Positions 33,440-45,336 of a DNA stretch of 64,000 nt are shown here, piece after piece; positions within the stretch are counted from its first letter, which is position 1, and the number at the start of each line of letters is the position of its first letter. Origin of the DNA: Calliopum simillimum (Eukaryota > Arthropoda > Insecta > Diptera > Lauxaniidae); assembly GCA_951812925.1 (NCBI GenBank), contig OX638369.1, positions 42,155,061 through 42,219,060 on the forward strand, given 5' to 3'. The notes beneath the pieces are model-generated. The model worked only from the letters and a program-made list of their open reading frames with translations. It ran no database searches and had not been told where the DNA came from. The position numbers and the translations under genes were made by a program.

Positions 33440-36400
33440 CTAAATATTTAAAATATATTTTTGCTTTGAGCCACCTTTAAAAATGCATTTAATAATCTGA
33501 AAAAATTTATGGGATATTCTGTCATGATGTAGAACGTGATGTCAAAGTATATCTAAGAAATTCAAAAAAAAAAAATATTTTTTTGAACAGCCCTAATGTT
33601 CACACAGTAGGAGAAAACTTAAAATCCAAATTTTTCTGGAATTGTTTTTTATCCAGTTGATCACTGTGCAGCCATAGTGTAATAAGCAAAAGTGCGACTG
33701 TAATGATCTTAGGAACCAGCATCTAAACGCGCTTGTTTTTGCAAGGCTTCGCTAAAGCTTTCGCGCTTGCAATAAATTTCGTTATTTTTGCTAAACTAAT
33801 TTTTTCTACGCTAAAAGCTGAGCGGAGCATGTTGGAGCAACGCTGCGCGTCTGGACGCTTATTAGAATTTGGCAGTGCACCACAACGAGAAGAAGAAGAA
33901 AAAGAAGTCGAAGACGGATGAATGGGCTGGTTGTTTGCTGCATTTTAAGTGCTTCGCCATTATGCGCTGTTGTTGTTGTTGTTCTCTTATATTTTTTGTT
34001 TGCATCGCATTGAACTTTCACAATAGAGGCGTATCCGAGGTCGGCAAAATTTCGTCCATACAATTTGGCCCATTCTAATGGGTATCCAAGTAAAAAATTG
34101 CATTTGTCAAGATTGAAGTGCTCAGGTGATTAAATTGATATGATTTCTCTTACCTTTAATAAGAATTAAAATTTATGCCAGGCGTTATCTAAACAAATAA
34201 ATAGCACGAAAAATTCCAAAGCGTGCCTTCGTTGTAAAAGCAAACAACAAACAGTGGGGACAAAGCAAAACGCTTTGGTGATGCCAATAAAATGAGTTTG
34301 CAATTGCGGGGCCGCAATAGAGACGACGGCGACAAACGTCCACGAACATCTTTATTCATGGCAACTTTTAATTAAAATCCACTCAAGTTCCAAGTCCCAA
34401 GTAAATAGTTAGAAAAATGCAACGCCAACTGCATTAGCCAGAGATGATGATTTGGTAGATGGGATTAAGACCAAGAAGAAGAAGCAGAAGTGCAAACTAT
34501 CGAACAAAAGGAGCTCACGGTTCATTTGCACTTTTTTATTGCGCTTTTGTATTCTATTGGACAGAAGCTGCTGAAAAATCGTTTGCTTTATAGATAAAAA
34601 AAGAAAAAGAAGAAAAAAATCAATAGCTAAAATAATGACGCACAAGCTCGTGAAGAGTTTTTTTTAATTTTGTAGTGATTTAGGCAAGATTTATGTAATT
34701 AAAGATGGTTGGTGTTTGGTTTTTTCAGTACATTTTCTCAACTAAACGGGCATACAAAAAAATCTGCCGGACCGATTTCAAAATTTTTTTCAGATTTGAA
34801 ATTATTGCTATTTTTTGACATTTTTGTTTTTGAATTCTGACGGATGAAAATTTTTAAATTTATTTTCGCGTGAAAGTAAGTCGGGTTTTTGGATTTGTAA
34901 ATTTTTCTGAAAATTGAGACGTGATGGAAAAATTTTGTAAATGCAGTTCTACTATGTCAATAGCAAGGAATAATAATTTCATGGTCTGAACTCAGGTAAT
35001 TTTTTGCCGTTGAACAGTGTAATCGCATGCGTACTCATAGTTAGGAAGCTGGTGGGAATTTTTTTTCCTAAACTTGGACATTTATTAACCGATTTTATTT
35101 TCCTGATCTATTTTGTAAAGGTAGTTACGTTTTCTGCTATCTGGTGCTATTTTCATTACTTTTTTAGTACTAAGATTTATAAAAACGGCTCTCTTCCAAC
35201 TCTTCAAAAATACATTTTCCGGAAAGGAGACAATACTATTTTGTATATAAATTCAATAAAAATATTATACTTTTACCGGATCTCTTAAACTTTTGGCGTA
35301 AACGTCGGATATATCCGTTAAATTGAATGGCTGGACACGTCGGGTATATCCGACGCACAAAAACAACTTTTATTTTAAGTTGGACGTAGCTGACTGTGTT
35401 TGCTTTGGTTTTATATTGCCATTTCAGTAAAAATTGAATATTTAATAAACCACAACTCCAAAACTTCAATCCGAATTCCAATATCTGGTCTTGAACTCAA
35501 GAAATCAATAGTAATGCTTTGCGAACCACTTTCGAAAAATCTTGTGTCCGCCAAAGCGTTAATGTTTCAACAAATGCATAGGCTTAGATACCATCTTTTT
35601 ATCGGATTCATATGAAAGAAAAAATATTTCAGAAGATTTCTAAAGAAGTCTGAGGACTGTTTTTATATATCTGAGTACTAAAAAATTAGTAAAATTATTT
35701 TTGCCAAATAGCTGAAAATTTACTTTGTGCTAATAATCTAATTCACTACCTTTCCAAAATAGGTCAGAAAATTAAAATTGGTTAAGAAAATGTAATAGTA
35801 ATGGATCATTTTTGTGAGTTTTTTGAAAAAGTTTCAGTTGATTTTATGTTTTGAAAAGCTCAAAAAATCATTATTTCTAAACCACGAAACATACAATGCT
35901 TTCGTCTTTTTCATATGAAGAGTGATTTATTTTGCTCTCAAAAATATATATTTTGGAAGGCCAAAACAGTAGATAATAGAGCGATTTTAGTAGTTTAGTA
36001 CTAAAATCGTAGTAAATTTAGTACTTTTTACTGAATACGACAAAATTTACTTTGTGCTTAATACTATTTTTCAAAATAAGCTACGAATTGGTCTTGTATG
36101 ATTTATTTTTCATTAAAAATTTATGACCATTTTAAAACGATTCATGAAAGTTAAAAACCTTAAGTGGATTCTCATAGATTTTTCACTCAATGGTGTCAAT
36201 GGTTGGTGGAAAACTTTATGGGTGATTTTCCAAAAATTGCACCATTCAATGTCCTTGTGCTAAAAACCGTTTTTAAATTTAAAATTTTATGTTTTAATTA
36301 CTTAATACAGATACTTTAATTCAACAAAATGTTGCTGAAGCTCAGATGTAGTTTCGTCGATTTTTACAAATATTCCCGAAAGCTCAGTACAACTAAGAAT

Positions 36401-37425
36401 TCATAACATATCCGTTGACAAAAAAAAAAGTACCGAAAATTCCGTAGAAGGGAGTAATATTGAATTATTTGCAACTTCGACTTAAAATACAGAATAAATA
36501 CAGAATGTTAAATGTTGTTGTTGTAAATTTTGTTTTCTTCCACATTTAACGCTGTTTTTCACCGCTATTTACACAACAGCGCCGCTGTAGCACCCCTAGA
36601 AATATATGATATGCTGGTTGACCCGTATGTCAACCAGAGTTGCCAACAAAGTGCGAGGGAAGAAGAAACAGAAAACAGAAAACCGGAAATGGCTTTAAAT
36701 CGATAATTAAATCGATTAAATTTTGCGGTGGCGGTAGCGTCATTTTATTTGTTTTTGTTGTTTGTTTGGTGCCTTGCAAAATGGGTGATAAAAGTGCGGT
36801 TGACAGCGCACTGGCAACACTGGGCACTGCTAATTTTCACTTAAATTTTTTACTGCTGCCTTTTTGCTTGCTTTTTTTTGTAATTTGTAAAATTATTTAA
36901 TAATAATTTTTCACATTTTAAATGTTGAAACGTGACTTTTGCTCAAATATTTGCTATTGTTGTTGTTTGGCTTACGCCACAGTTAAGTAATAAAATGAAA
37001 AGTTTGTATTTAAATTTAAATTAAAAATTTGCAATACAAAAACCTAAAAAAAAAATCATAGAAGTTCACTTTTGAAGTGTGAAAGCACTTTTGGTCTCTA
37101 GTGGTTGACCACTCCTTGACAATGTGGCCAGATTTTAAGGGTTTTCACTTTTTATGCAATGTTATTTATGCGTTGCAATGCATATATTTTCGTAAATTAA
37201 ATTGTAGAAAAAATAAAAAAAAGTTTCCGCAAAAAAGATTTCGAAATATTTAAAGTTAAATTTGTGTTAATATCTTTAAAAATTTTTGTGATTTTAATAT
37301 GCAACAGCAGTTTTTTGCAGATTTCTGAAAATGTAATTAAAATGCTTGATATTGTCGTCTATATGATTGTAATGTATTTCCTGTATTACCAAAACATGCC
37401 TTTTTTTTGTCCCCACCTATTTTTT
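33440..37425. other. Long stretch without a supported gene
   Basis: About 4 kb of AT-rich sequence. The parts at 33870-34660 and 36560-36900 are richer in unique sequence, with purine runs (GAAGAAGAAGAAAAAGAAG). Frames of 60-95 codons occur on both strands, but none has a recognisable domain or splice signals that join well. Confidence 0.45.
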
Positions 37426-38050
37426 ATACCCTACACCCAGAGTATATTCACTTTGTTCTTCAGTTTGTAACGCAGAGAAGAAGGCGTGACAGGTATGGAA
37501 AAGTATATATATTCTTGATTAGCGTCACCTCCTGAGTCAATATAGCCATGCCCGTCTGTCTGGCTGGCTGGCTGTGCGTGGAAATACATTTTTTGGGAAA
37601 ACTGGGGAAGATAATTCAATGAAATTCGATACACTGCCTCCGTCGTCAAAGTTAGCTTGTGGAATTGAAAATGAGCAAAATCAGTCTATGGAAACGCCTA
37701 CCGCCATTACAAAAAATATACTTAAAATGCATCTTTTGGAGTATTTTTCACGACAATGTAATTAAAATTCACATAAATACTACGAATTATACGCGCAAGC
37801 TCTAAGAAAAAACTGGGCAAATTCGGACAAGAGGGCGTGGTACCTCCCATATAAGCAAAAGTTTCAAAATGCTATACTGACAGAATTTTTTGAGATAATC
37901 TAAGTAAATTTCTCGCAAATACTAGGAACTATAAATGCACGTTCTGAGCGTAAACTAGATGAACTCGGACAAAAGGACGTGGCACCTTCCATATAAGCAA
38001 AATTTTTGAAATTCTGCAGTGTTGGGTATTTAATGTTTGGCCAGGCCAAA
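37426..38050 (+). mobile_element. DINE-1/Helitron-like interspersed element, copy A
   Basis: It begins ATACCCTACACCCAGAGTAT and contains a short (GTCT/GGCT) microsatellite near 37553. It has two units of the GAGGGCGTGGTACCTCCCAT repeat at about 37830 and 37975 and ends GTTGGGTATTTAATG then TTTGGCCAGGCCAAA. The terminal ACACCCTTACTAG of the other copies is missing, so it is slightly truncated. Confidence 0.7.
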
Positions 38051-38059
38051 GGACAAGAC

Positions 38060-38725
38060 AATTTTATAGCTAACTAGCTGGCCCGGTAGCGACTTTGTTC
38101 GCCCGTTCCCGATGAGCTTTACATATGTTCCAAGTCCCATCCATCTCTGTCGTCCTTCTCTTCCAACCCCTCAGGTTTTTCAAGGTGAATAGAATATATA
38201 TTTATGTACCAACTTTTATAATGATAGCTACTATAGTATAGGCGTAGAAATATAGCGTTTTGAGTATTTTTACTGTACGGGGGGTGCAAATCCCTTTCGT
38301 TCAATCCTTCTTAAGCTTTTCATGCTGAATTTTAGACGCAATAAACATCTATGTACCAAGTTTCATAATGATAGCTGCTATAGAAACACTAATATAGCAT
38401 TTTGCGTTTTTTCATATGGGGGCTCAACGTCCCCTGGTTCAATCCCCCTCAAATTTTGTATGGTTGATGGCAGATACATTATGCATAAGTTCACTAACCT
38501 TCATAATCACAGCTTGTGTAACTGCAAATATATAGCAACTTTTGTATTTTTTTCGTATGGGGAGTGCAACCCTCGTTCCTCGCAGTGGCATCTCACCCCT
38601 TTACGAACCTTCTACGAACCATAACAAACTATTTAAAAAAGAAATTATTTAAATCGGCCATGTAGTTTCCGCGTCCTTAAGCTACATACGGACATCATTT
38701 CATTTTTATATATAGATTTTGTATA
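38060..38725 (+). repeat. Non-LTR/SINE-like repeat with ~120-bp tandem units
   Basis: It opens TAGCTGGCCCGGTAGCGACT and closes with TTCCGCGTCCTTAAGCTACA, then ACGGACATCATTTCATTTTT and a short TATATAGATTTT pair, ends typical of RTE-type non-autonomous repeats of insects. Between them three units of about 120 bases share TACCAAGTTTCATAATGATA, a GTATGGGGGCTC-like line and GGTTCAATCC. A related TAGCTGCTAT/AACTTGGTAC piece occurs in the foldback at 16820-17753. Confidence 0.6.
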
Positions 38726-38985
38726 TAGATTTTGAAATTAAAGAATAGTACTAAGTAAATGATGCATTTAATCAGAAAGTGCAAAACAATTTCGTATGTC
38801 CTCTATATAACTTCAAAAATCATGTTTTGAATTTTAAAGGTAAGTCTTGAATTTTTCGATTTTTTTTGGCTTGTGGAGGGTTACAAGAGTTGAAAAATTG
38901 ATAAATCGTGATAAACCGATTTTCATGTTCAGAACTTTTTTGGAAAGTAAATTTTTTTGTATTTGGTAAAAAGTACTTAACTAAT

Positions 38986-39360
38986 GCCTACAAAAAAAGT
39001 ACCCTGCGTGAGAAATCAGACCACCTGAACTTTATGTTTTTAGGGTCGCTTAATCCAAATATGGTGCCAGAATAGCGAAGTTAGTTCATATTTTTTCAGA
39101 AATAAGCAATAATGTTAAAAATTTTAGATTTTTTTATATTTTCGGGGTCGCTGCATCCGAATATAGTGAGAATAGCAAAATCGGCTCGCGTTTTTTCAGA
39201 AATAATTCGGAAAAAATCTCAAATTTTCAGTATTATTGGTGATTTCTGAAAAAACGCAAACCAACTTTTCTATTCTAGCACCATATTCGGATTCAGGGAC
39301 CCTAAAAACATAAAGTTTAGGTGGTCTGATATTTCGCGCAGAGTATTTTTTTTTGTGGGC
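38986..39360. mobile_element. MITE with ~65-bp inverted ends
   Basis: GCCTACAAAAAAAGTACC at 38986 and the inverse to 39360 frame matching blocks CAGACCACCTGAACTTTATG / CATAAAGTTTAGGTGGTCTG and GTTTTTAGGGTC / GACCCTAAAAAC. The interior repeats TTTTTTCAGAAATAA in both directions. No coding. Confidence 0.75.
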
Positions 39361-39655
39361 CTGTGTAATTAGCAGCTGTGTATCAAATTTCACCAAAATA
39401 TCTTGTATACATATTATGTATATACTGCTTGAAGAGTTGCGTGCAAGAAGGGCGTTATTGCATAAATCAATTTGGGGTAGGAAAAATAGTTTTTACGCAA
39501 AACCAAGGTGCCTAACGAAAAAAGTTGATATTTGTGTGAATTTTATTTTAGCAAATTTTTGAAAAATTATAAAATATCCAAAAGAATTCTGAAAAAATTC
39601 ATACATATCCTTTGGATAATTCTAAGTATTTTCTGCTTTATGCACTTTTTTCGTA

Positions 39656-40148
39656 ATACCCTATTCTCACTTGCCTGGTTAACCAGATGAATGCTGATTA
39701 AGCACTAACCAGGATAGTTTTTCACATAAAAAGCTTTTCGATTTGTATGGAAAAGATTAACTAGTTTTTAAATAATTAGATCATTTAACCCAAAAAATCA
39801 GCAGGTGGCATCTCCAAATTCAAACAATGCCAGGGAAAAAAGGAAATTTCCCTTTCTTTTGACAAATGCAAAATGTAAACAAATAAAACATTTTTAATAA
39901 AATGCAAATTAAAGCTAAAATCAAAAATATATTCGTCTCAATTGTTTTAAAAAAAATTTAAATAATGAAATATATACAAATATATTTGAAAAAAGTGAAA
40001 ATAGTGTCGTGATTTGGTAAACGCCAAAAAAGTGTCATTGAAATGATAGATGACGGACTCATCCAGGTAAAAGGTGTGAACGTGGTTCTGTGATTATCAT
40101 GATTTTCGGATTTTAGGCTGGTTAACCAGGTAAGTGAGAATAGGGTAT
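39656..40148. mobile_element. MITE with ~31-bp inverted ends
   Basis: ATACCCTATTCTCACTTGCC at 39656 pairs with GGTAAGTGAGAATAGGGTAT ending at 40148, and the match extends through GGTTAACCAG. A further inverted pair outside it (CCAAGGTGCC near 39505 and GGCACCTTG at 40150) may mark another, outer element. Confidence 0.75.
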
Positions 40149-40383
40149 AAGGCACCTTGATTTTGGATAAAAACCGATTTTCCGACCGGTTAAAAAAATT
40201 TCTATGTTCGAGTGGCACTATTTCGATCAACCTTATTTGACTTATAAAATTTTTCAATAAAGCTTTTAACAGGAAATTTTATCTTAATTTTTTGTATGAG
40301 ATTATATCTTAACCTACTTTTGATCTTCTTCACGTATTTAGGCAAAAGGCGCGTTTGCTCAACCGAACATAATATGGTCTTCA

Positions 40384-40848
40384 CCCGTTATATCGACTAA
40401 AACGAGAGTGCGCATTTTTGATTCGAATGTGAAATCGGTTTTGTTATATGGGTGCGAAACATAGCTTGTTACTGAACAACTAACGAATAAGCTGCAAGTA
40501 TTCGTCAACAAATGCTTAAAGCGTATGCTAAAGATTTGGTGGCCTCGCACTATATTAAATGCCGAGCCACATAAAAAATGCAATCAGAGGGCTATAGGAA
40601 ACGAGGTCAAGCTGCGCAAATGGAGATGGATTGGTCACACTCTCCGAAAACCACACAGCGAAGTTTGTCGCCAAGCTCTTGAGAAGAATTCACAAGGCAG
40701 TAGAGCACGTGATAGACCCAAAACCAACTGGAAAAGGTCACTGGAAAAGGAAATCCAAGAATCGGGAAAGTCGTGGCAAGAGATCAAAGTCATCGCAAGG
40801 GATCGCGACGAATGGAGATGTTTCATATTGACTCTATGCTCCTTCTAG
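40384..40848 (+). pseudogene. Non-LTR retrotransposon reverse transcriptase, C-terminal fragment (RTE/CR1-like)
   Basis: The frame reads SVLLYGCET, a stop, LVTEQLTNKLQVFVNKCLKR, then RKWRWIGHTLRKPHSEVCRQ and GSRARDRPKTNWKRSLEKEI, and ends near ILTLCSF. This is the conserved tail after the reverse transcriptase core of many insect non-LTR elements. One stop breaks the frame at about 40461. It is a typical 5'-truncated insertion. Confidence 0.8.
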
Positions 40849-40861
40849 GAGTTAAAGTAGA

Positions 40862-41464
40862 ATACATACATCTCTAAAGGCCATTCTTGGAGTTTGGGCG
40901 TCAATGCACGCAACGCCTCAATTGTTTCCCTGGTTTAATTTTTTGTGTTTTTGACCGTATTTATACTGTTCAACTTTTGAATGAATTCTAATCCGTCATT
41001 TATTTCTCGATATATAAAAGAACATTTATAAAAAGTACCTATATATTCAAAACTAATTCCAACTACATAGTAAGTATTCAATACAATTAAAATGGAATTA
41101 AAGAATTTTCCATTAAAACAAGACTGCCTGTACTAAAAAACAACATACAAGATATAAAAATAAACTTATCACATTAAATTAACAGTAACCAATACCATTA
41201 AATATTCTGTAATTAGATAATTTTATTTATATGGCTTTTTGTGTATGAAACTGACATCGTTTTATATTTAATGATCAAAAACTATTATTTCTTTTTTTCG
41301 CTCTAATGGTGTTAAGTCTATCAAAGTTGACCTGTTGCACCTTCGCGTATAATTTTCTTGAATTTCACGACTTGATGTTTTTTTTTTTTTTTGCTGGCTT
41401 TGATGGTGACAGTTAATTGTGTGCATATTAAAATAAAAAGAAACGTCAAAAATATTTTTACAAG
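40862..41464. other. Spacer
   Basis: AT-rich, probably including the 3' UTR of the preceding retrotransposon fragment. No gene. Confidence 0.45.
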
Positions 41465-43217
41465 TAGGGTAAGGGAGGGAAATATGGACCACCAATCTTT
41501 CTTTTTTAAATAAAACTCAAAAAACATAAAACAAAACAATTAATTTTATGTCATTCATTAAAGGAAACAATTCACCTTTAGTCTGATTCACTTTTGGATA
41601 AATATCTCAAAAGGATAAAGAAAAAAATTAAAAAACTGAAAGTACTCAAATCCAAGATAAAAAAAGTGTAATGTTATATGGACGATATAATCCATATTGC
41701 CCCACATATTTATTTGGTACAGAAGTTGCATAAAAATCACTTCCATAACCGGTACATTTTTCATGACTCCAAGAACGTCAGATAACACATTCAACCCAAA
41801 ATTCGCCATGGCGATTTTCTGAGTAAAGGGTATTACATTATATGCATTTTTCATCTTCTTTTCATTTGTAGCTTACAAATTACAAATAATGACCATCAGA
41901 CTCGTCATAAAAACTGCAGCTATTGGGTGTACAACTTAAAAACCAGAATTTTTTAGCGAAATTTGATGCTTTATTGTGGAAAAATGTTACAATATATTTT
42001 ATTCAAAGTATTGTCCATTGGAAGCTACAACATTTCCCCATCTTTCAGGCAATTTATGAATTCCATCCCAAAAAAATTGCGCCGGCTTGGCGGCCAAAAA
42101 TGAATCGAGCCAATTTTCGGTACCTTGTACTTAAGTGAACCGTATTCCTGATAGGGCATTCTGCATCGATCGGATGATGCAAGGTCTGGGCTATAAAGCG
42201 GGTGAGGCAAAATTTCCCATCCGTTGTTTTCCGTTGTTTTCCAGGTAATTTTTGACTGGGACAGCAATATGTGGCCGAGCGTTATCGTGGTGGACACATG
42301 TCTGGTCGCATACGTTGGCCGCTCTGCCTGGATTTTCTGCTTCAATTGGATCAATTGTTGACGATAGAATTGAGCATTAATGGTTTGGCCACCTGGCAAC
42401 AGCTCATAATGGATCACACCTAGCTGGTCCTGACCAGGACGTTCTTTGTCTTCGACATCAAAATAACCACTTTTAAACCACTCACGACAGCTTGATTCAG
42501 CTGGAGCATAGTCCCCATAAACTTCTACAAGAATACGATGACTTTCGGCAGCTGTTTTCTTTGCAAAAAAATGACCCACTAGAACCCCCCCACAAATGCT
42601 GTCTTTTTCTCCAATTTTCGAAGTTATTCATCGTGAAAAATAATAATGATGCACACAAGATAAAATTGTTTTGTTGACTGATTTTGACAGCGGTCAAATG
42701 TACCTTCAAAATGACATATATATAAAGTTCGAGCTTTCACGATATTTGTTAGTACGGACATCCACCGTCAAATTCCGGTTCTTAAGTTGTACACCCAATA
42801 TATTCCCCACCTGAAGAAGATGATAAATATATTTGTTTTTGAGGGTTTGTCTTTGGTGGTCCATATTACCCACAGCCCGTGTTGGTGAAATAAATGGTTT
42901 TTTTATCAAAAACTCTTTTGGTTAATGAACTTATTTGTGCTAATAAATTATAAATGGTATTCACTGACTTTATATAATTAACCATTTATTTCAAAACACC
43001 ATGTCTTTAAAGTGAAATAATGAAATTTTCTAACTGGGAAAAAATTATCACCAAACTTTTTTAGAAAAAACAACTTTATAGAAACATGCGACTTCAACGA
43101 ACGCTAAAATCGCACTGACATAAGCTTTTCGTATTGGCGTAAATCCTATGTACGCAATGGACAATATCCATGTGGTTCATATTACCCACGTAGTCCATAC
43201 TTCCCTCCCTTACCCTA
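41465..43217. mobile_element. TIR element (TAGGGTAAGGGAGGGAA ends) holding a mariner
   Basis: TAGGGTAAGGGAGGGAAATA at 41465 and the inverse TTCCCTCCCTTACCCTA ending 43217 are near-perfect inverted repeats. They continue through ATGGACCAC / GTAGTCCAT. Shorter related pieces (GGTGGTCCATATTACCC near 42852) occur inside. The host element has no recognisable ORF of its own; its middle is occupied by the mariner at 41923-42798. Confidence 0.8.
41923..42798 (-). mobile_element. Internally deleted mariner, 876 bp, with transposase remnant
   Basis: The ends TTGGGTGTACAACTTAAAAA (41923) and the inverse (to 42798) are flanked by TA on both sides. The minus-strand frame 42579-42025 begins in the DNA-binding domain (KTAAESHRILVEVYGDYAP, then FDVEDKERPG). 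It jumps directly to LGVIHYELLPGGQTINAQFY, so about 100 residues including the first catalytic Asp are deleted. The Asp normally found in the LLHDNA motif is also lost (TLGHILL). HPLYSPDLASSDR retains the third region. It is non-autonomous. Confidence 0.9.
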
Positions 43218-43521
43218 ACAATGAGGATTATTATAAAATTTAAGTGGCAAAATGAAAAAAAAAAAAAACCAAAAACAAAAAATCTTACTCTAATGACATC
43301 TTCTTCAACTGCTACTCTTTTTGGCCAAACCCTTAAACTCTATTGAAACGAAAAAGAAATCGACAAATTTTATAAAACAAATGGAATCAGAAATAAAATA
43401 ATTTATTTTTTTATTGACGTATAACGTATGTCACCAAAAATATTTACAATCCGTTGCTGTCAAATCAAGCCGAACCCAACTAACTTCTGCTGTCGCATAT
43501 TCCAAGTATTGACCCACATAA

Positions 43522-43923
43522 TTATATCTTTAAAAAAGCCCTGCGCTGTTGTTGCTCTTGTCGGCGCTTCGTCTCCTCTACAATGGCTTTTGTTGAAGTC
43601 ATGATCTGATCATTGGCGGAATGGTGCTGTTGGGGCTTTACACTGACGCAGCACGAGCGCCTCGCGTCGTAATCTGTTTGTGCAAGTACGTCTTTAGGTG
43701 TATCACTTTTTATAATGCTTGTTGAGAAAAGTTTATTGTTTCCATCAGAATTTCGGTCTTTTGAATTTATTTCTAACTTCAGGGTTCCTTTCGAACTTCT
43801 ATAGGCAAACTTTCGTTTTACTCCATTTCTGTCGCCGGACTTGTAAATTGAAAAGATTTTGTCTGCAATTGACTTTAATTTCGACATTATGGATTGGATT
43901 GGAGTTCTACTTATTCTAAACAT
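43522..43923 (-). CDS. Intronless 133-residue basic protein, unknown
   Basis: The frame starts at 43923 (MFRISRTPIQSIMSKLKSIA) and ends at 43522 (RRQEQQQRRAFLKI, TAA). It is long for sequence this AT-rich, of normal amino-acid diversity, and rich in Lys/Arg/Ser/Gln, with no membrane segment. The C-terminal 30 residues are helical in character (AIVEETKRRQEQQQRR). The second Met (residue 13) is an alternative start, and a TTTAG just after the first ATG could be a splice acceptor, in which case this is a last exon. AATAAA signals lie about 110 bases downstream on the minus strand. No family is recognised. A foldback element is inserted 15 bases upstream of the first ATG, so a promoter would have to lie inside or beyond it. 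Confidence 0.45.
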   Translation of the reverse strand: MFRISRTPIQSIMSKLKSIADKIFSIYKSGDRNGVKRKFAYRSSKGTLKLEINSKDRNSDGNNKLFSTSIIKSDTPKDVLAQTDYDARRSCCVSVKPQQHHSANDQIMTSTKAIVEETKRRQEQQQRRAFLKI

Positions 43924-43938
43924 TTGAAATTTGCATAT

Positions 43939-44933
43939 GAGTGTTTCTTTGCGTTATCGACCAAGATTCGACTCGACATCTCCGATTTCTATGAAAATTG
44001 GTGAAAAGTTAGTATTTGGCACACATATTACTGGGGTTAAATGATTTTCCGAAATTCCGTAAATTTTCAAGATGGCGGCCATAGGAAGTTCGATTCAGCC
44101 TTTGGATACTCCCATATTTGAAAATTTATAGCTCCTCGGCTTTTTAAGCGATTTTAAGGAAATTTTCAGGATTTCTGTAAAAAAGTATGAGCTTTTGAAA
44201 AAAAAAAAAAAATAATTTCGCTGAAAAAAAAAAATTTATTTTTGGTCGAAAAATATCTTTTTTCTTTTTCAAAGCCAATTTGGGGCTTGGATCACCCTTT
44301 TTATTTTATTTAAATATTTTTATTTAAAAGTAAATTTTATTACACTTATTTCTCAGCCCTCAAAATTGTGGTATGTTTTACGGTTATAAAGTTATGAGTT
44401 TTTAAAGTTGTATAATGTTATGTTTATCATAAGTCGTTGGTGCGGGGTCGCTGCCATACAGGGCTGTCACCGTCCGGATGGTATATTGTCTTTAGTGAAC
44501 CTTAGTAAAATTTCCCATAAAATTTTTTTGTGTAATATTTTAACCCATTATTACCAAGTTTTTGAATAAAGGGGTCAAAAAGACCCATAAAAACGGGATC
44601 TAATGGGTTAAGATATTCTAAAAAATTGTTCCAAAAACAAAATAATTTTTTTTTTCAGTGTAATTATTTTTTTTCAGAAGCTCATACTTTTCTACAAAAA
44701 CCCTGAAAATTTAATTAAAATCGGTTAAAAAGCCAAGGAGCTATAAATTTTCAAATATGGGAGTATCCAAAGGCTGGATCGAACTTTCTATGGCCGCCAT
44801 CTTGAAAATTTTCGGAATTTCGGAAAATCATTTTACCACAATAATATGTGTGTCAAATACTAACTTTTCACCAATTTTCATAGAAATCGGAGATGTCAAA
44901 TCGAATCTTGGTCGATAACGCAAAGAAACACTC
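43939..44933. mobile_element. Foldback element, ~270-bp arms
   Basis: GAGTGTTTCTTTGCGTTATC at 43939 returns inverted to 44933. The arms match for about 270 bases through CTCCGATTTCTATGAAAATT, CAAGATGGCGGCCATAG and GAGTATCC/GGATACTC. ATAT on both sides may be a target duplication. The roughly 430-base centre is AT-rich and non-coding. Confidence 0.85.
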
Positions 44934-45336
44934 ATATATATTTATGTTCTTAGTTGCTAAGTTCAAAATAGTGTGAACCACCCTATCACTCCTAGCACCT
45001 ACTTTTAGCTACCCATAAGTGTCAAGGGGTATGTAGAGAACATCTTCCAATACTAGTGAAGCACTTCTATTTTAGGAAGCCATAAGAAATTATTGTTATG
45101 CCCTCTATCACAAATGGATTGATAAGCAACTGTGGTAGCATGAAGAACAAGACGCTACAAAAATTATCATAAGATTTTTCACATCACAAACTAAATTTTA
45201 AGCTTCATGAAAGATCCACCCTATTCTTAAGAAAAAAAAAAAAAAAAAAACAAATTCATCTATGACAATGTTGAGATGGTACAGTATTAGAAAGACTTCA
45301 ATGATAGGAACTTATAGGTAATTGAATGGGGAACAA
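44934..45336. other. Spacer
   Basis: No gene or repeat that I can support; an A-run of about 20 lies at 45231-45250. Confidence 0.5.

Noticed and set aside
36640..36900. 86-codon frame rich in hydrophobic residues as a small membrane protein.
   Set aside because: Low complexity, overlapped by an equal frame on the other strand, with no start context or relatives that I can name.
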